NCBI RefSeq assembly: GCF_905397375.1
Contig: NZ_CAJPVG010000001.1
Location: forward strand, 868,001-932,000
DNA: 64,000 nucleotides
From: Ralstonia mannitolilytica
GTDB lineage: Bacteria; Pseudomonadota; Gammaproteobacteria; Burkholderiales; Burkholderiaceae
Direction: 5' to 3'
This document shows positions 16,254 through 24,377 of the stretch, one piece after another; position 1 is the first letter of the stretch, and every line of letters starts with the position of its first letter. Under the pieces are notes generated by a model. That model was given only the letters and a program-made list of their open reading frames with translations, ran no database searches and had not been told where the DNA came from. The translations under genes and the position numbers were made by a program.

Positions 16254-16601
16254 GGCAAGCCTCCATCAAAAGTCCAGTGGAGTGTAGCCACGCGCGCGGG
16301 GGCGCCAAATCCGGAAATGTCGGCCAATCCCCCCCTTATTCAGACGAATGCGGTTGCGCATCGGCCCCTAGACTTTGCAACGTGGTGAAGTCCCTGGCGT
16401 TGCGCGGCGGCTGTGCAGCCGGACCGTGCAACCTGCTCCGGTGCCTGGTTTTCCCGGCCGGCGTCGGGCCCGCAGGCAGGCCTTTGCCACTGAGGCTGCA
16501 TGACGGCAACTCAGCAATACAGCGGTTTGGAGACGGCATCGGCGGTTTTGAAGGGGCTGCCGATGCCGCGTTCTCCATCCCACGGAACACGGAACACACA
16601 C
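16254..16601. promoter_or_regulatory. Divergent flgA / flgB promoter region
   Basis: 348 bases between flgA (minus) and flgB (plus). Class II promoters for both operons should lie here. No sequence matching sigma-28 or sigma-54 consensus was picked out by eye, so FlhDC-type activation of sigma-70 promoters is the likely mode, but its site was not identified. Confidence 0.45.
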
Positions 16602-17057
16602 ATGGTCGACAAGCTGGATCAGTTGTTCGGTTTTCAGGAGCAGGCGCTGCGGCTGCGTTCGCAGCGGCACCAGATCCTGGCCTCGAACATCGCCAATGCC
16701 GATACGCCCAACTTCAAGGCGCGCGATTTCGATTTTCAGTCTGCGCTGCAGAAGGCGGTCGGCCAGCACAGCGGCAACGCCCTGCCGATGACCGCCACGG
16801 CGGCCGGCCACCTGAACGTCAACGGTGCGCCCGCCGGCGAGGTGACACCGATGCAGGCATCGCTGTCGCAACAGACCAAGGCGCTGCAGGGCGAAGTGCA
16901 GTACCGCACGTCGCAGCAGCCGTCCATCGACGGCAACACGGTCGACATGGACGGCGAGCGCATGCGCTTTGCCGACAACACCGTGCGTTACGAGGCCGAC
17001 CTGAGCATCGTGACGCAGAAGATCAAGTCGATGCTGGCCGCCATCCAGAGCAGCTAG
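16602..17057 (+). CDS. flgB: Flagellar proximal rod protein FlgB
   Basis: Structural subunit of the proximal rod crossing the periplasm, exported by the flagellar type III system. It has 151 residues. The conserved rod/hook N-terminal motif RHQILASNIANADTPNFKARDFDF is present (first 20: RHQILASNIANADTPNFKAR), as is the C-terminal helix IVTQKIKSMLAAIQ that completes the coiled-coil core. It starts at 16602 and is the first gene of the flgBCDEFGHIJ operon. Length and termini match the family. Confidence 0.96.
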   Translation: MVDKLDQLFGFQEQALRLRSQRHQILASNIANADTPNFKARDFDFQSALQKAVGQHSGNALPMTATAAGHLNVNGAPAGEVTPMQASLSQQTKALQGEVQYRTSQQPSIDGNTVDMDGERMRFADNTVRYEADLSIVTQKIKSMLAAIQSS

Positions 17058-17215
17058 CACGGCAACGTTGCAGGACGACCGCGCGGGTTGTGACGCGCGG
17101 CGAAAGAGGGGCGGGAGTGATGCGGCGCCCCGGGCCGGCAAGGTGCTGGCCCGGAGAGCGCCCACACAAACAGCGGATCTGATCCGACAACAGTTTCAAA
17201 GACAGCGGAATCGAC

Positions 17216-17623
17216 ATGTCGCTATTCAAGGTGATGGATGTGGCTGGCAGCGCGCTCACCGCGCAGTCCAAGCGCATGAACGTGGTGGCCTCCAACCTGG
17301 CCAACGCCGAGAGCGTGACCGGCCCGAACGGCACACCCTACCGCGCCAAGCAGGTGGTGTTTTCGCCCGCGCAGGAGTCTGACGACTACGCCACCGGCGT
17401 GTCGGTCGACCGCGTGGTCGAAGACACCGTCACGCCCATGAAGCGCATGCACCAGCCGGGAAACCCGCTGGCCGATGCCGACGGTTACGTGACCATGCCC
17501 AACGTGGACGTGGTGGACGAGATGGTGAACATGATTTCCGCCTCGCGCTCGTACCAGGCCAACGTGGAAGTCGCCAACACCACCAAGACGATGGCCTCCA
17601 AGGCCCTCACCCTGGGCCAGTAA
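17216..17623 (+). CDS. flgC: Flagellar proximal rod protein FlgC
   Basis: Rod subunit of 135 residues. It has the N-terminal motif GSALTAQSKRMNVVASNLAN and a C-terminal VDEMVNMISASRSYQANVEV, both diagnostic of the rod/hook family. The spacer from flgB is 158 bases, unusually wide for this operon, and contains no gene. It is followed after 37 bases by flgD. Confidence 0.96.
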   Translation: MSLFKVMDVAGSALTAQSKRMNVVASNLANAESVTGPNGTPYRAKQVVFSPAQESDDYATGVSVDRVVEDTVTPMKRMHQPGNPLADADGYVTMPNVDVVDEMVNMISASRSYQANVEVANTTKTMASKALTLGQ

Positions 17624-17660
17624 GCGCTGTCAACGGGCGCCCGATACACAAGAGACCAAC

Positions 17661-18317
17661 ATGACCGTCAACTCCACCAGCAGCACCACAAGCACGACCA
17701 GTACCACCACCGGCAACCAGCTGGCCATCACCAACGGCAGCGATCTGCAGAACACGTTCATGAAGCTGCTGGTGGCGCAGCTCCAGAACCAGGATCCGCT
17801 CAACCCGATGGACAACTCGCAGATGACCTCGCAGCTGGCGCAGATCAACACGGTCAACGGCATCCAGCAGTTGAACACCACGATGTCGAGCATGCTGACG
17901 CAGAACGCGGCCACGCAGGCCTCGTCGATGATCGGCCGCACCGTGCAGGTGCCGACGAGCACCCTGACGCTGTCGTCGGGCGCCGCCAACTTCGGGGTCT
18001 CGGTGCCCAACGGCGCGGACGATGTCGTCGTCACCATCACCAACGCCGCCGGCGTGGCGGTGCGCACGGTGGACCTCGGCCAGATGACTGCCGGCAGCGG
18101 CAACTACACCTGGAACGGCAAGGACGACAAGGGCAACCAGCTTGCCGACGGCGCCTACAGCATCAAGGTGTCGGCGACGCTGGGCGGCAAGACCACCACG
18201 GCCAACGCACTGGGCCTGGACAAGGTGGCAGGTGTGACGATCAACAACGGCACGATGCAGCTGGTGCTCGCCTCCGGCGCGACGGCGCGGCTGTCGGACG
18301 TTGCTTCCATTCAGTAA
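17661..18317 (+). CDS. flgD: Hook assembly scaffold FlgD
   Basis: Temporary cap that guides hook subunit polymerisation and is discarded when the hook-length switch occurs. The 218-residue protein has a Ser/Thr-rich disordered N-terminus, then the FlgD signature FMKLLVAQLQNQDPLNPMDN and MTSQLAQINTVNGI. The C-terminal FlgD Ig-like/Tudor region carries YTWNGKDDKGNQLADGAY. Start ATG at 17661. Lies in the flg operon before flgE, as usual. Confidence 0.96.
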   Translation: MTVNSTSSTTSTTSTTTGNQLAITNGSDLQNTFMKLLVAQLQNQDPLNPMDNSQMTSQLAQINTVNGIQQLNTTMSSMLTQNAATQASSMIGRTVQVPTSTLTLSSGAANFGVSVPNGADDVVVTITNAAGVAVRTVDLGQMTAGSGNYTWNGKDDKGNQLADGAYSIKVSATLGGKTTTANALGLDKVAGVTINNGTMQLVLASGATARLSDVASIQ

Positions 18318-18377
18318 CGCATCACCGATCAGCAACGGGGACGGCCCCGCGCTTTTCATCTTCCACGGGAGAACACT

Positions 18378-19586
18378 ATGGGATTCCAGCAAGGCCTGAG
18401 CGGTCTGGACGCCGCGTCCAAGAACCTCGACGTCATCGGCAGCAACGTGGCCAACGCCAACACCGTCGGCTACAAGAAGTCGACCGCCGAATTCGGCGAC
18501 GTCTATGCCCGCTCGCTGGTGGGCGCAACCGACAACCAGGTCGGCCAGGGCGTGAACGTGACCAAGGTGTCGCAGTCGTTCACGCAGGGCAACGTGACCA
18601 TCACCGGCAACCCGCTGGACATCGCCATCAACGGCACGGGCTTCTACCGCCTGGTCGACGCGTCCAGCGGCCAGGTGTCGTACTCGCGTAACGGCCAGTT
18701 CCAGACCGACAAGAACGGCTTCATCATCTCGGCCACCGGCCAGAACCTGACGGGCTACGGTGTGGACTCCACCGGCAAGGTCAACACCGCCGTGCTGACC
18801 AACCTGCAGATTCCCGTCAACGACCTGGCACCGCTGGCGACCACGAACACCGCGTTCGGCATCAACCTGGACGCCGCCGCCACGCCGCCGACGACCACGC
18901 CGTTCTCGCCCACCAACTCGGCCACGTTCAACCATTCCGTTTCGGAGCAGGTGTACGACGGCACGGGCACCGCGCACATGCTGACCAACTACTACGTGCG
19001 CACCGCCACCGGCTGGGATGTCTACTCGCAGGTGGACGGCAACAACCCCACCGGCGGCAACCCGGTGACCTCGCTAACCTTCAACGGCAACGGCCAGCTG
19101 ACCTCCACGCCGAGCAAGATCAGCGTGGCGTTTGCTGGCATGAGCATCGCCAGCATGGATTTCACGGGCACGACGCAATACGGCGGCGGCTATAACGACA
19201 CCGCCCCGGGCGTGACGCAGGATGGTTACGCCACGGGCCGCCTGGCGAGCTATTCGGTCGGCACGGACGGCGTCATCACGGCGCGCTATTCCAATGGCCG
19301 TACGGCCACGCTGGGCCAGGTTGCCATGGCCAACTTCAAGGCCCCGGAAGGCCTGCAGAACATCGGCGGCAATCAGTGGGTGGAAACATCCAACTCGGGC
19401 GCCCCGAACCTGGGTACGCCGGGCATGGGCTCGTTCGGCCTGCTGCAGTCGTCGGCGGTGGAGCAATCGAACGTGGACCTGAGCCAGGAGCTGGTGAACA
19501 TGATCATCGCCCAGCGCTCGTACCAGGCCAACGCGCAGACCATCAAGACGCAGGACACCATCCTGCAGACGCTGGTGAGCATGTAA
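18378..19586 (+). CDS. flgE: Flagellar hook protein FlgE
   Basis: Major hook subunit, 402 residues. The N-terminus MGFQQGLSGLDAASKNLDVI with SNVANANTVGYKKS and the C-terminus VNMIIAQRSYQANAQTIKTQ form the inner coiled-coil. The central domains are Thr/Asn-rich and variable. Length is close to enteric FlgE. The start at 18378 has GGGAG upstream. Followed by flgF after 13 bases. Confidence 0.96.
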   Translation: MGFQQGLSGLDAASKNLDVIGSNVANANTVGYKKSTAEFGDVYARSLVGATDNQVGQGVNVTKVSQSFTQGNVTITGNPLDIAINGTGFYRLVDASSGQVSYSRNGQFQTDKNGFIISATGQNLTGYGVDSTGKVNTAVLTNLQIPVNDLAPLATTNTAFGINLDAAATPPTTTPFSPTNSATFNHSVSEQVYDGTGTAHMLTNYYVRTATGWDVYSQVDGNNPTGGNPVTSLTFNGNGQLTSTPSKISVAFAGMSIASMDFTGTTQYGGGYNDTAPGVTQDGYATGRLASYSVGTDGVITARYSNGRTATLGQVAMANFKAPEGLQNIGGNQWVETSNSGAPNLGTPGMGSFGLLQSSAVEQSNVDLSQELVNMIIAQRSYQANAQTIKTQDTILQTLVSM

Positions 19587-19599
19587 TTAGGAGCCTCGC

Positions 19600-20337
19600 A
19601 TGGATCGCTCGATCTACGTATCGATGACCGGCGTGAAGCACCTGTTCGACCAGCAGGCCGCCAGCGCCAACAATCTTGCGAACGCCAGCACTACCGGCTT
19701 CAAGGCGCAGATCGATGCGTTCCATACGGTCGGTGTGGAAGGCGACGGCTCGCCGACGCGCGCGTACGTGATGGCTTCTGCCATCGGCACGGACCTCTCG
19801 CCCGGTCCCATCGAGACCACGGGCCGCAGCCTGGACGTGGCGATCGACGGCCCCGGCTTCTTTGCCGTACAGACGCCCGACGGCGGCGAGGCCTACACCC
19901 GTGCCGGCACGTTCCAGCTCGGCGCGGACGGCACGATCCAGACGCTCTCGGGCCAGCCCGTGCTGGGCGACGGCGGCCCGATCACGTTGCCGCCCGACAC
20001 CACGGTGCAGTTCGCCAAGGACGGGACCGTCAACGCTATCAGCGCAGACAACCGCACGCCGCCCGTGGCGCTCGGGCGCCTGAAGCTGGTGAGCATCGAC
20101 CCGTCGAACATCGACCGAGGCGCCGATGGCCTGTTCCGCCAGCGCGACGGCCAGGACGCCGCCGTGGACGAGCGCGTGCGCATCACCGGCGGGGCGCTGG
20201 AAGGCAGCAACGTCAACCTGACCGACTCGCTGGTCAACATGATCGAGATTTCGCGCCAGCTCGAGATGCAGATGAAGTCGCTGCACACGAGCGACACGAA
20301 CGCGCAATCGGCCAACGAACTGCTGCGCCACGCCTGA
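19600..20337 (+). CDS. flgF: Flagellar proximal rod protein FlgF
   Basis: Rod component of 245 residues. It begins MDRSIYVSMTGVKHLFDQQA, contains ANNLANASTTGFKAQ, and ends with the rod-family helix NMIEISRQLEMQMKSLHTSD, typical of FlgF rather than FlgG. The ribosome site AGGAG is five bases upstream of ATG. Embedded in the flg operon between flgE and flgG. Confidence 0.96.
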   Translation: MDRSIYVSMTGVKHLFDQQAASANNLANASTTGFKAQIDAFHTVGVEGDGSPTRAYVMASAIGTDLSPGPIETTGRSLDVAIDGPGFFAVQTPDGGEAYTRAGTFQLGADGTIQTLSGQPVLGDGGPITLPPDTTVQFAKDGTVNAISADNRTPPVALGRLKLVSIDPSNIDRGADGLFRQRDGQDAAVDERVRITGGALEGSNVNLTDSLVNMIEISRQLEMQMKSLHTSDTNAQSANELLRHA

Positions 20338-20376
20338 GCGGCGGCGTATTGAATTGAATCAACCAAGGACTCGAAC

Positions 20377-21159
20377 ATGATTCGCTCCCTGTGGATTTCC
20401 AAGACCGGGATGGACGCACAGCAATCGCAGCTGGACGTCATCTCCAACAACCTGGCGAACGTCAACACGACGGGCTTCAAGCGCTCGCGCGCCGTGTTCG
20501 AGGACTTGCTGTACCAGAACGTGCGCGAGCCGGGCGCGCAGTCGTCGCAGCAGACGACGCTGCCCTCGGGCATGCAGATCGGCACGGGCGTGCGCATTGT
20601 CGCCACCGAGCGCCTGCACACGCAGGGCAACCTGCAGCAGACCGGCAACTCGACCGACGTGGCCATCAACGGCAACGGCTTCTTCCAGGTGCAGATGCCG
20701 GACGGCACGCTGGCCTACACGCGTGACGGCAGCTTCCAGATCAACGCGCAAGGCCAGCTCGTGACGTCGAGCGGCTATCCGGTCCAGCCGGCGATTACCG
20801 TGCCGCAGAACGCCACCAGCCTGACCATCGGCAAGGATGGCGTGGTGACGGTCACCACGCCGGGCTCGGTCAACAACACACAGGTCGGTACGTTCCAGCT
20901 CGCCAACTTCATCAACCCGGCCGGCCTGCGCAGCCTGGGCGAGAACCTGTATGCGGAAACCGAAGCCTCCGGCACGGCCAACCTGGCCAACCCGGGCTCG
21001 AACGGCATCGGCGCGCTCAACCAGAACTACGTCGAAACGTCCAACGTGAACGTGGTGGAAGAGATGGTGAACATGATCCAGACGCAGCGCGCGTACGAGA
21101 TCAACAGCAAGTCGGTGCAGACGTCCGATCAGATGCTGGAAAAGCTGTCGCAGCTCTAA
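20377..21159 (+). CDS. flgG: Flagellar distal rod protein FlgG
   Basis: Distal rod subunit, 260 residues, equal to the family length. It starts MIRSLWISKTGMDAQQSQLD, then VISNNLANVNTTGFKRSRAV, and ends VNMIQTQRAYEINSKSVQTS. These are among the most conserved flagellar sequences. AAGGA precedes the start. It is followed by a 151-base gap that holds a hairpin-rich stretch before flgH. Confidence 0.97.
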   Translation: MIRSLWISKTGMDAQQSQLDVISNNLANVNTTGFKRSRAVFEDLLYQNVREPGAQSSQQTTLPSGMQIGTGVRIVATERLHTQGNLQQTGNSTDVAINGNGFFQVQMPDGTLAYTRDGSFQINAQGQLVTSSGYPVQPAITVPQNATSLTIGKDGVVTVTTPGSVNNTQVGTFQLANFINPAGLRSLGENLYAETEASGTANLANPGSNGIGALNQNYVETSNVNVVEEMVNMIQTQRAYEINSKSVQTSDQMLEKLSQL

Positions 21160-21310
21160 GCTGGACAGTGCCGCTTTAGGAAGTGATGTGATGCGAACCC
21201 CCCCGGTTGATCCTCGTGCTGTTGGTGTATTGCCTGTTTCACCCCCTGCCGGGGGCGACGCCCTGTCTTTGTCTTGCCAGCGCAAGGAAGCAGAGAAGGG
21301 CGCGCCCGAC

Positions 21311-22042
21311 ATGGCGGCCTCCCGCTTGAGTCTGCGGGAGTGGGTTCGTGTCGCGAGCCTGGTTCGCCTCGCTCTGCTTGGCGGCGCTGCTTTGCTGACG
21401 ACCGCATGCGGCATGCTGCCGCCACCCGCGCCGATCGTGCAGGGTCCGACCACGGCGCGGCCGCCGATGCCGGTGATGGCGCCGCGCCAGAACGGGGCGA
21501 TCTATCAGGAAGTGGCCTCGGGCAGCGGCGGTTTTCGCGGCATGTTCGAAGACCGTCGCGCGCACATGGTGGGCGACACCATCACCATCGTGATCACCGA
21601 GAACACGGCCGCCAGCAAGCAGACCTCGGGCAGCGTCAACCGCACCGGCAGCATGAGCGCTTCGGTGCCCACGCTTGCCGGCATGAACGCCGGTGTGCTG
21701 TCGCTGCTGGGCGTGTCGGCCAGCGACGCCAACAAGTTCGACAGCAAGGGCGCCAATGGCGCGCAGAACAACTTCACCGCCACGATCACGGTGACGGTGG
21801 TCGAGGTGCTGTCCAACGGCAACCTCGTGGTGAGCGGCGAGAAGCAGATGGCCGTGGGCCAGGGCACCGAGTCGATCAAGTTCTCGGGTGTGGTCAACCC
21901 GACCACCGTCAACAACCAGAACACCGTGCTGTCGACCCAGGTGGCGGACGCACGCATGGAATACCGCGGTACCGGCTATGTGGCCGAGGCCCAGCAGATG
22001 GGCTGGCTGTCGCGGTTCTTCCTCACTGTGTCGCCGTTCTGA
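21311..22042 (+). CDS. flgH: Flagellar L-ring lipoprotein FlgH
   Basis: Forms the L-ring in the outer membrane around the rod. From ATG 21311 the product is 243 residues, close to the usual 230. A lipoprotein signal ends in the lipobox LLTTAC (cysteine near residue 33), and the body carries VGDTITIVITENTAASKQTS and QMGWLSRFFLTVSPF, typical FlgH motifs. The frame is open to GTG 21188 or ATG 21191 after an AGGA site. That start would put about 41 extra residues before the signal, and the DNA there looks like a dispersed repeat, so 21311 was preferred. Next gene flgI after 11 bases. Confidence 0.9.
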   Translation: MAASRLSLREWVRVASLVRLALLGGAALLTTACGMLPPPAPIVQGPTTARPPMPVMAPRQNGAIYQEVASGSGGFRGMFEDRRAHMVGDTITIVITENTAASKQTSGSVNRTGSMSASVPTLAGMNAGVLSLLGVSASDANKFDSKGANGAQNNFTATITVTVVEVLSNGNLVVSGEKQMAVGQGTESIKFSGVVNPTTVNNQNTVLSTQVADARMEYRGTGYVAEAQQMGWLSRFFLTVSPF

Positions 22043-22053
22043 GGGGCCTCGCC

Positions 22054-23160
22054 ATGACATTGCAACGACTCTTTGGCGCCGCGCTGATCGCCCTCGCTTC
22101 TCTGGCTGGCACGGCGCACGCCGACCGCATCAAGGATCTGACCACGATTGCCGGCGTGCGCGAGAATGCGCTGATCGGCTATGGCCTCGTCGTCGGCCTG
22201 GATGGCAGCGGCGACCAGACCACGCAGACGCCGTTCACGATCCAGAGCTTCAACAACATGCTCACGCAGTTCGGCATCAACGTGCCGCCGGGCGCCAGCA
22301 TCCAGCTCAAGAACACGGCCGCGGTGGTGGTGACGGCCACGCTGCCGGCCTTCGTGCGGCCTGGCCAGACGATTGACGTGACTGTCTCGTCCATCGGCAA
22401 CGCCAAGAGCCTGCGCGGCGGCACGCTGCTGCTCACGCCGCTCAAGGGCGTGGACGGCCAGCTCTACGCGCTGGCGCAGGGCAACGTGGTGATCGGTGGC
22501 GCGGGCGCGTCGGCCAACGGCAGCAAGGTGCAGATCAACCAGCTCGGCGCCGGCCGCATCGCCAACGGGGCGACGGTCGAGCGCGCCGTGGCGGCCACGG
22601 TTGGCGAAGCGGGCAGCATCCAGCTCGACACCGGCACGACGGACTTCGGCACCGTGCAGAACATCGTCAACGCCATCAACAAGCAGTTCGGCGCCGACAC
22701 GGCCCAGGCCGCGGACGGCCGCACGATCAACGTGCGTGCGCCGGCCCTGGCGTCGGACCGCGTCGGGTTTGTGGCGAAGCTGCAGAACATTGAAGTGACG
22801 CCTGCACTGGCAGCGGCCCGCGTGGTCGTCAACGCGCGCACGGGCTCGGTGGTGATGAACCAGCTCGTCAAGCTCGAGCCCTGCGCGGTGGCGCACGGCA
22901 ACCTGTCGGTCACCATCAGCACCGAGCCGGTGGTGAGCCAGCCGGCGCCGTTCTCGCAAGGGCAGACGGTGGCGGGCGCGCGCTCGAACATCGAGGTCAA
23001 GCAGCAGGGCGGCAGCCTCATCAACGTCAAGGGCGGCACCAACCTGGCCGACGTGGTGAAGGCCATCAACGCGATCGGTGCCAACCCGCAGGACCTGATC
23101 TCGATCCTGCAGGCAATGAAGGCCGCCAATGCGCTGCGCGCCGACCTGGAAATCATTTAA
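22054..23160 (+). CDS. flgI: Flagellar P-ring protein FlgI
   Basis: Forms the P-ring bushing in the peptidoglycan layer; assembled with FlgA. The protein is 368 residues. It has a cleavable signal (LIALASLAGTAHA) followed by the conserved start DRIKDLTTIAGVRENALIGY and GLVVGLDGSGDQTTQTPFT. The C-terminus includes LADVVKAINAIGANPQDLIS ILQAMKAA, as in the family. It is 11 bases after flgH and 15 before flgJ. Confidence 0.96.
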   Translation: MTLQRLFGAALIALASLAGTAHADRIKDLTTIAGVRENALIGYGLVVGLDGSGDQTTQTPFTIQSFNNMLTQFGINVPPGASIQLKNTAAVVVTATLPAFVRPGQTIDVTVSSIGNAKSLRGGTLLLTPLKGVDGQLYALAQGNVVIGGAGASANGSKVQINQLGAGRIANGATVERAVAATVGEAGSIQLDTGTTDFGTVQNIVNAINKQFGADTAQAADGRTINVRAPALASDRVGFVAKLQNIEVTPALAAARVVVNARTGSVVMNQLVKLEPCAVAHGNLSVTISTEPVVSQPAPFSQGQTVAGARSNIEVKQQGGSLINVKGGTNLADVVKAINAIGANPQDLISILQAMKAANALRADLEII

Positions 23161-23175
23161 CGCCGGGGTGATGCC

Positions 23176-24261
23176 ATGAACCCGACCGACCTGACTACCC
23201 GCCTCGCGCTCGATTCGCGCGGCTTCGAATCGCTCAAGCAGACCGCGCGCACCGACCCGACGGGCGCGGCCAAGACCGTCGCCAAACAGTTCGACGCGAT
23301 CTTCGTGAACATGATGCTCAAGCAGATGCGCGATGCATCGCCGCAGAACGGGCCGTTCGATTCGTCGTCGACCAAGATGTACACGTCGATGCTCGACCAG
23401 CAGCTTTCGCAGACGATGGCCTCGCGCGGCGTGGGCGTGGCCGACCAGCTGCTCAAGCAGATGCTGCGACAGGCCAACCGCGTGGATCCGGATGCGGGCG
23501 GCAAGGTCAACACGGCGTTGTCCAGCAGCACGGCCACGAATACCCCGCTGCCGGGCGCCGCGGGTTCGGCCACTGATGCGGCCAAGGCGATCGCGCGCAC
23601 ATCGCTCAACAGCATGGCCGCGTCGGCAGCGTCTGGAGTGGAAGACGACGGCTCGGGCATCAGCACCGTGCCGCGCCCCGGCCTCGAGGCGCGCGTGGAG
23701 CGCGCCCTGGCGGCGTTGCGCAAGCAGGCCGAGGCGGAAAGCAAGGCCGCCGACATGCTGCCGGAGGTGGACCTGTCCGGCGTGGCTTCGGAGCCGCGCG
23801 GCGACCGCATGGCCAGCTTCTACAACAAGCTGATCGGCCACGCCTCGCAGGCGGCGCAGGAGACCGGCATCCCGGCCAACTTCATGATCGGCCACGCCGC
23901 GCTGGAATCGGGCTGGGGCCGCCGCGAAATCAAGGCCAAGGACGGCAGCAACACGCACAACCTTTTCGGCATCAAGGCCGGCGGTTCGTGGACGGGCAAG
24001 ACCGCCGAGGTGACCACCACCGAGTACATCGGCGGGGTGGCCCGCAAGGTCAAGGAGAAGTTCCGGGCCTACAGCTCGTATGCCGAGGCGTTCAAGGACT
24101 ACGCCAACCTGCTGGCCAACAACCCGCGCTACAGCCACGTGGTGGCGGCCGGCAACGGCAACGATGCGGCGTCGTTCGCCAAGGGGCTGCAGCGCGCCGG
24201 CTATGCCACCGACCCGAACTACGCCCACAAGATCATGGCGGTGCTCAAGCAGATCGTGTGA
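23176..24261 (+). CDS. flgJ: Rod-cap / peptidoglycan hydrolase FlgJ
   Basis: Dual protein of 361 residues. The N-terminal rod-scaffold domain (about 30-110: KQFDAIFVNMMLKQMRDASP) is joined by a linker to a C-terminal beta-N-acetylglucosaminidase domain (about 215-360). The latter has AALESGWGRREIKAKDGSNT, with the catalytic glutamate in ALESGWG, and HNLFGIKAGGSW. It opens the cell wall for rod growth. The two-domain form is the beta/gamma-proteobacterial type. It ends the flgB operon; a palindrome and a sigma-28-like promoter follow. Confidence 0.96.
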   Translation: MNPTDLTTRLALDSRGFESLKQTARTDPTGAAKTVAKQFDAIFVNMMLKQMRDASPQNGPFDSSSTKMYTSMLDQQLSQTMASRGVGVADQLLKQMLRQANRVDPDAGGKVNTALSSSTATNTPLPGAAGSATDAAKAIARTSLNSMAASAASGVEDDGSGISTVPRPGLEARVERALAALRKQAEAESKAADMLPEVDLSGVASEPRGDRMASFYNKLIGHASQAAQETGIPANFMIGHAALESGWGRREIKAKDGSNTHNLFGIKAGGSWTGKTAEVTTTEYIGGVARKVKEKFRAYSSYAEAFKDYANLLANNPRYSHVVAAGNGNDAASFAKGLQRAGYATDPNYAHKIMAVLKQIV

Positions 24262-24288
24262 ATGTAATTGAAGCGCCACATTTGGTGG

Positions 24289-24325
24289 CATCGGCCGGCT
24301 CAAGTTTGTCCTTGGCCGGCCGATG
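24289..24325. repeat. 10-bp inverted repeat between flgJ and flgK
   Basis: The perfect arms CATCGGCCGG (24289-24298) and CCGGCCGATG (24316-24325) enclose 17 bases. It could terminate flgJ transcription, although the T-tract after it is weak (TTGTTT). The right arm overlaps the -10 element of the flgK sigma-28-like promoter. Confidence 0.6.
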
Positions 24326-24326
24326 T
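24300..24326 (+). promoter_or_regulatory. Sigma-28 promoter-like sequence for flgKL
   Basis: TCAA at 24300-24303, then 15 bases, then GCCGATGT at 24319-24326, against consensus TAAA-N15-GCCGATAA. It lies 51 bases upstream of the flgK ATG. Late-class control of flgKL is consistent with other flagellar systems. Confidence 0.6.
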
Positions 24327-24377
24327 TGTTTCTAGAGCTGATTTCGGCGGCGTCCTGCTGCCCGCACCGAGACAACG

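Noticed and set aside
21188..21310. flgH starting at 21188 or 21191
   Set aside because: Would place about 41 residues before a normal lipoprotein signal; protein from 21311 has family-typical length.
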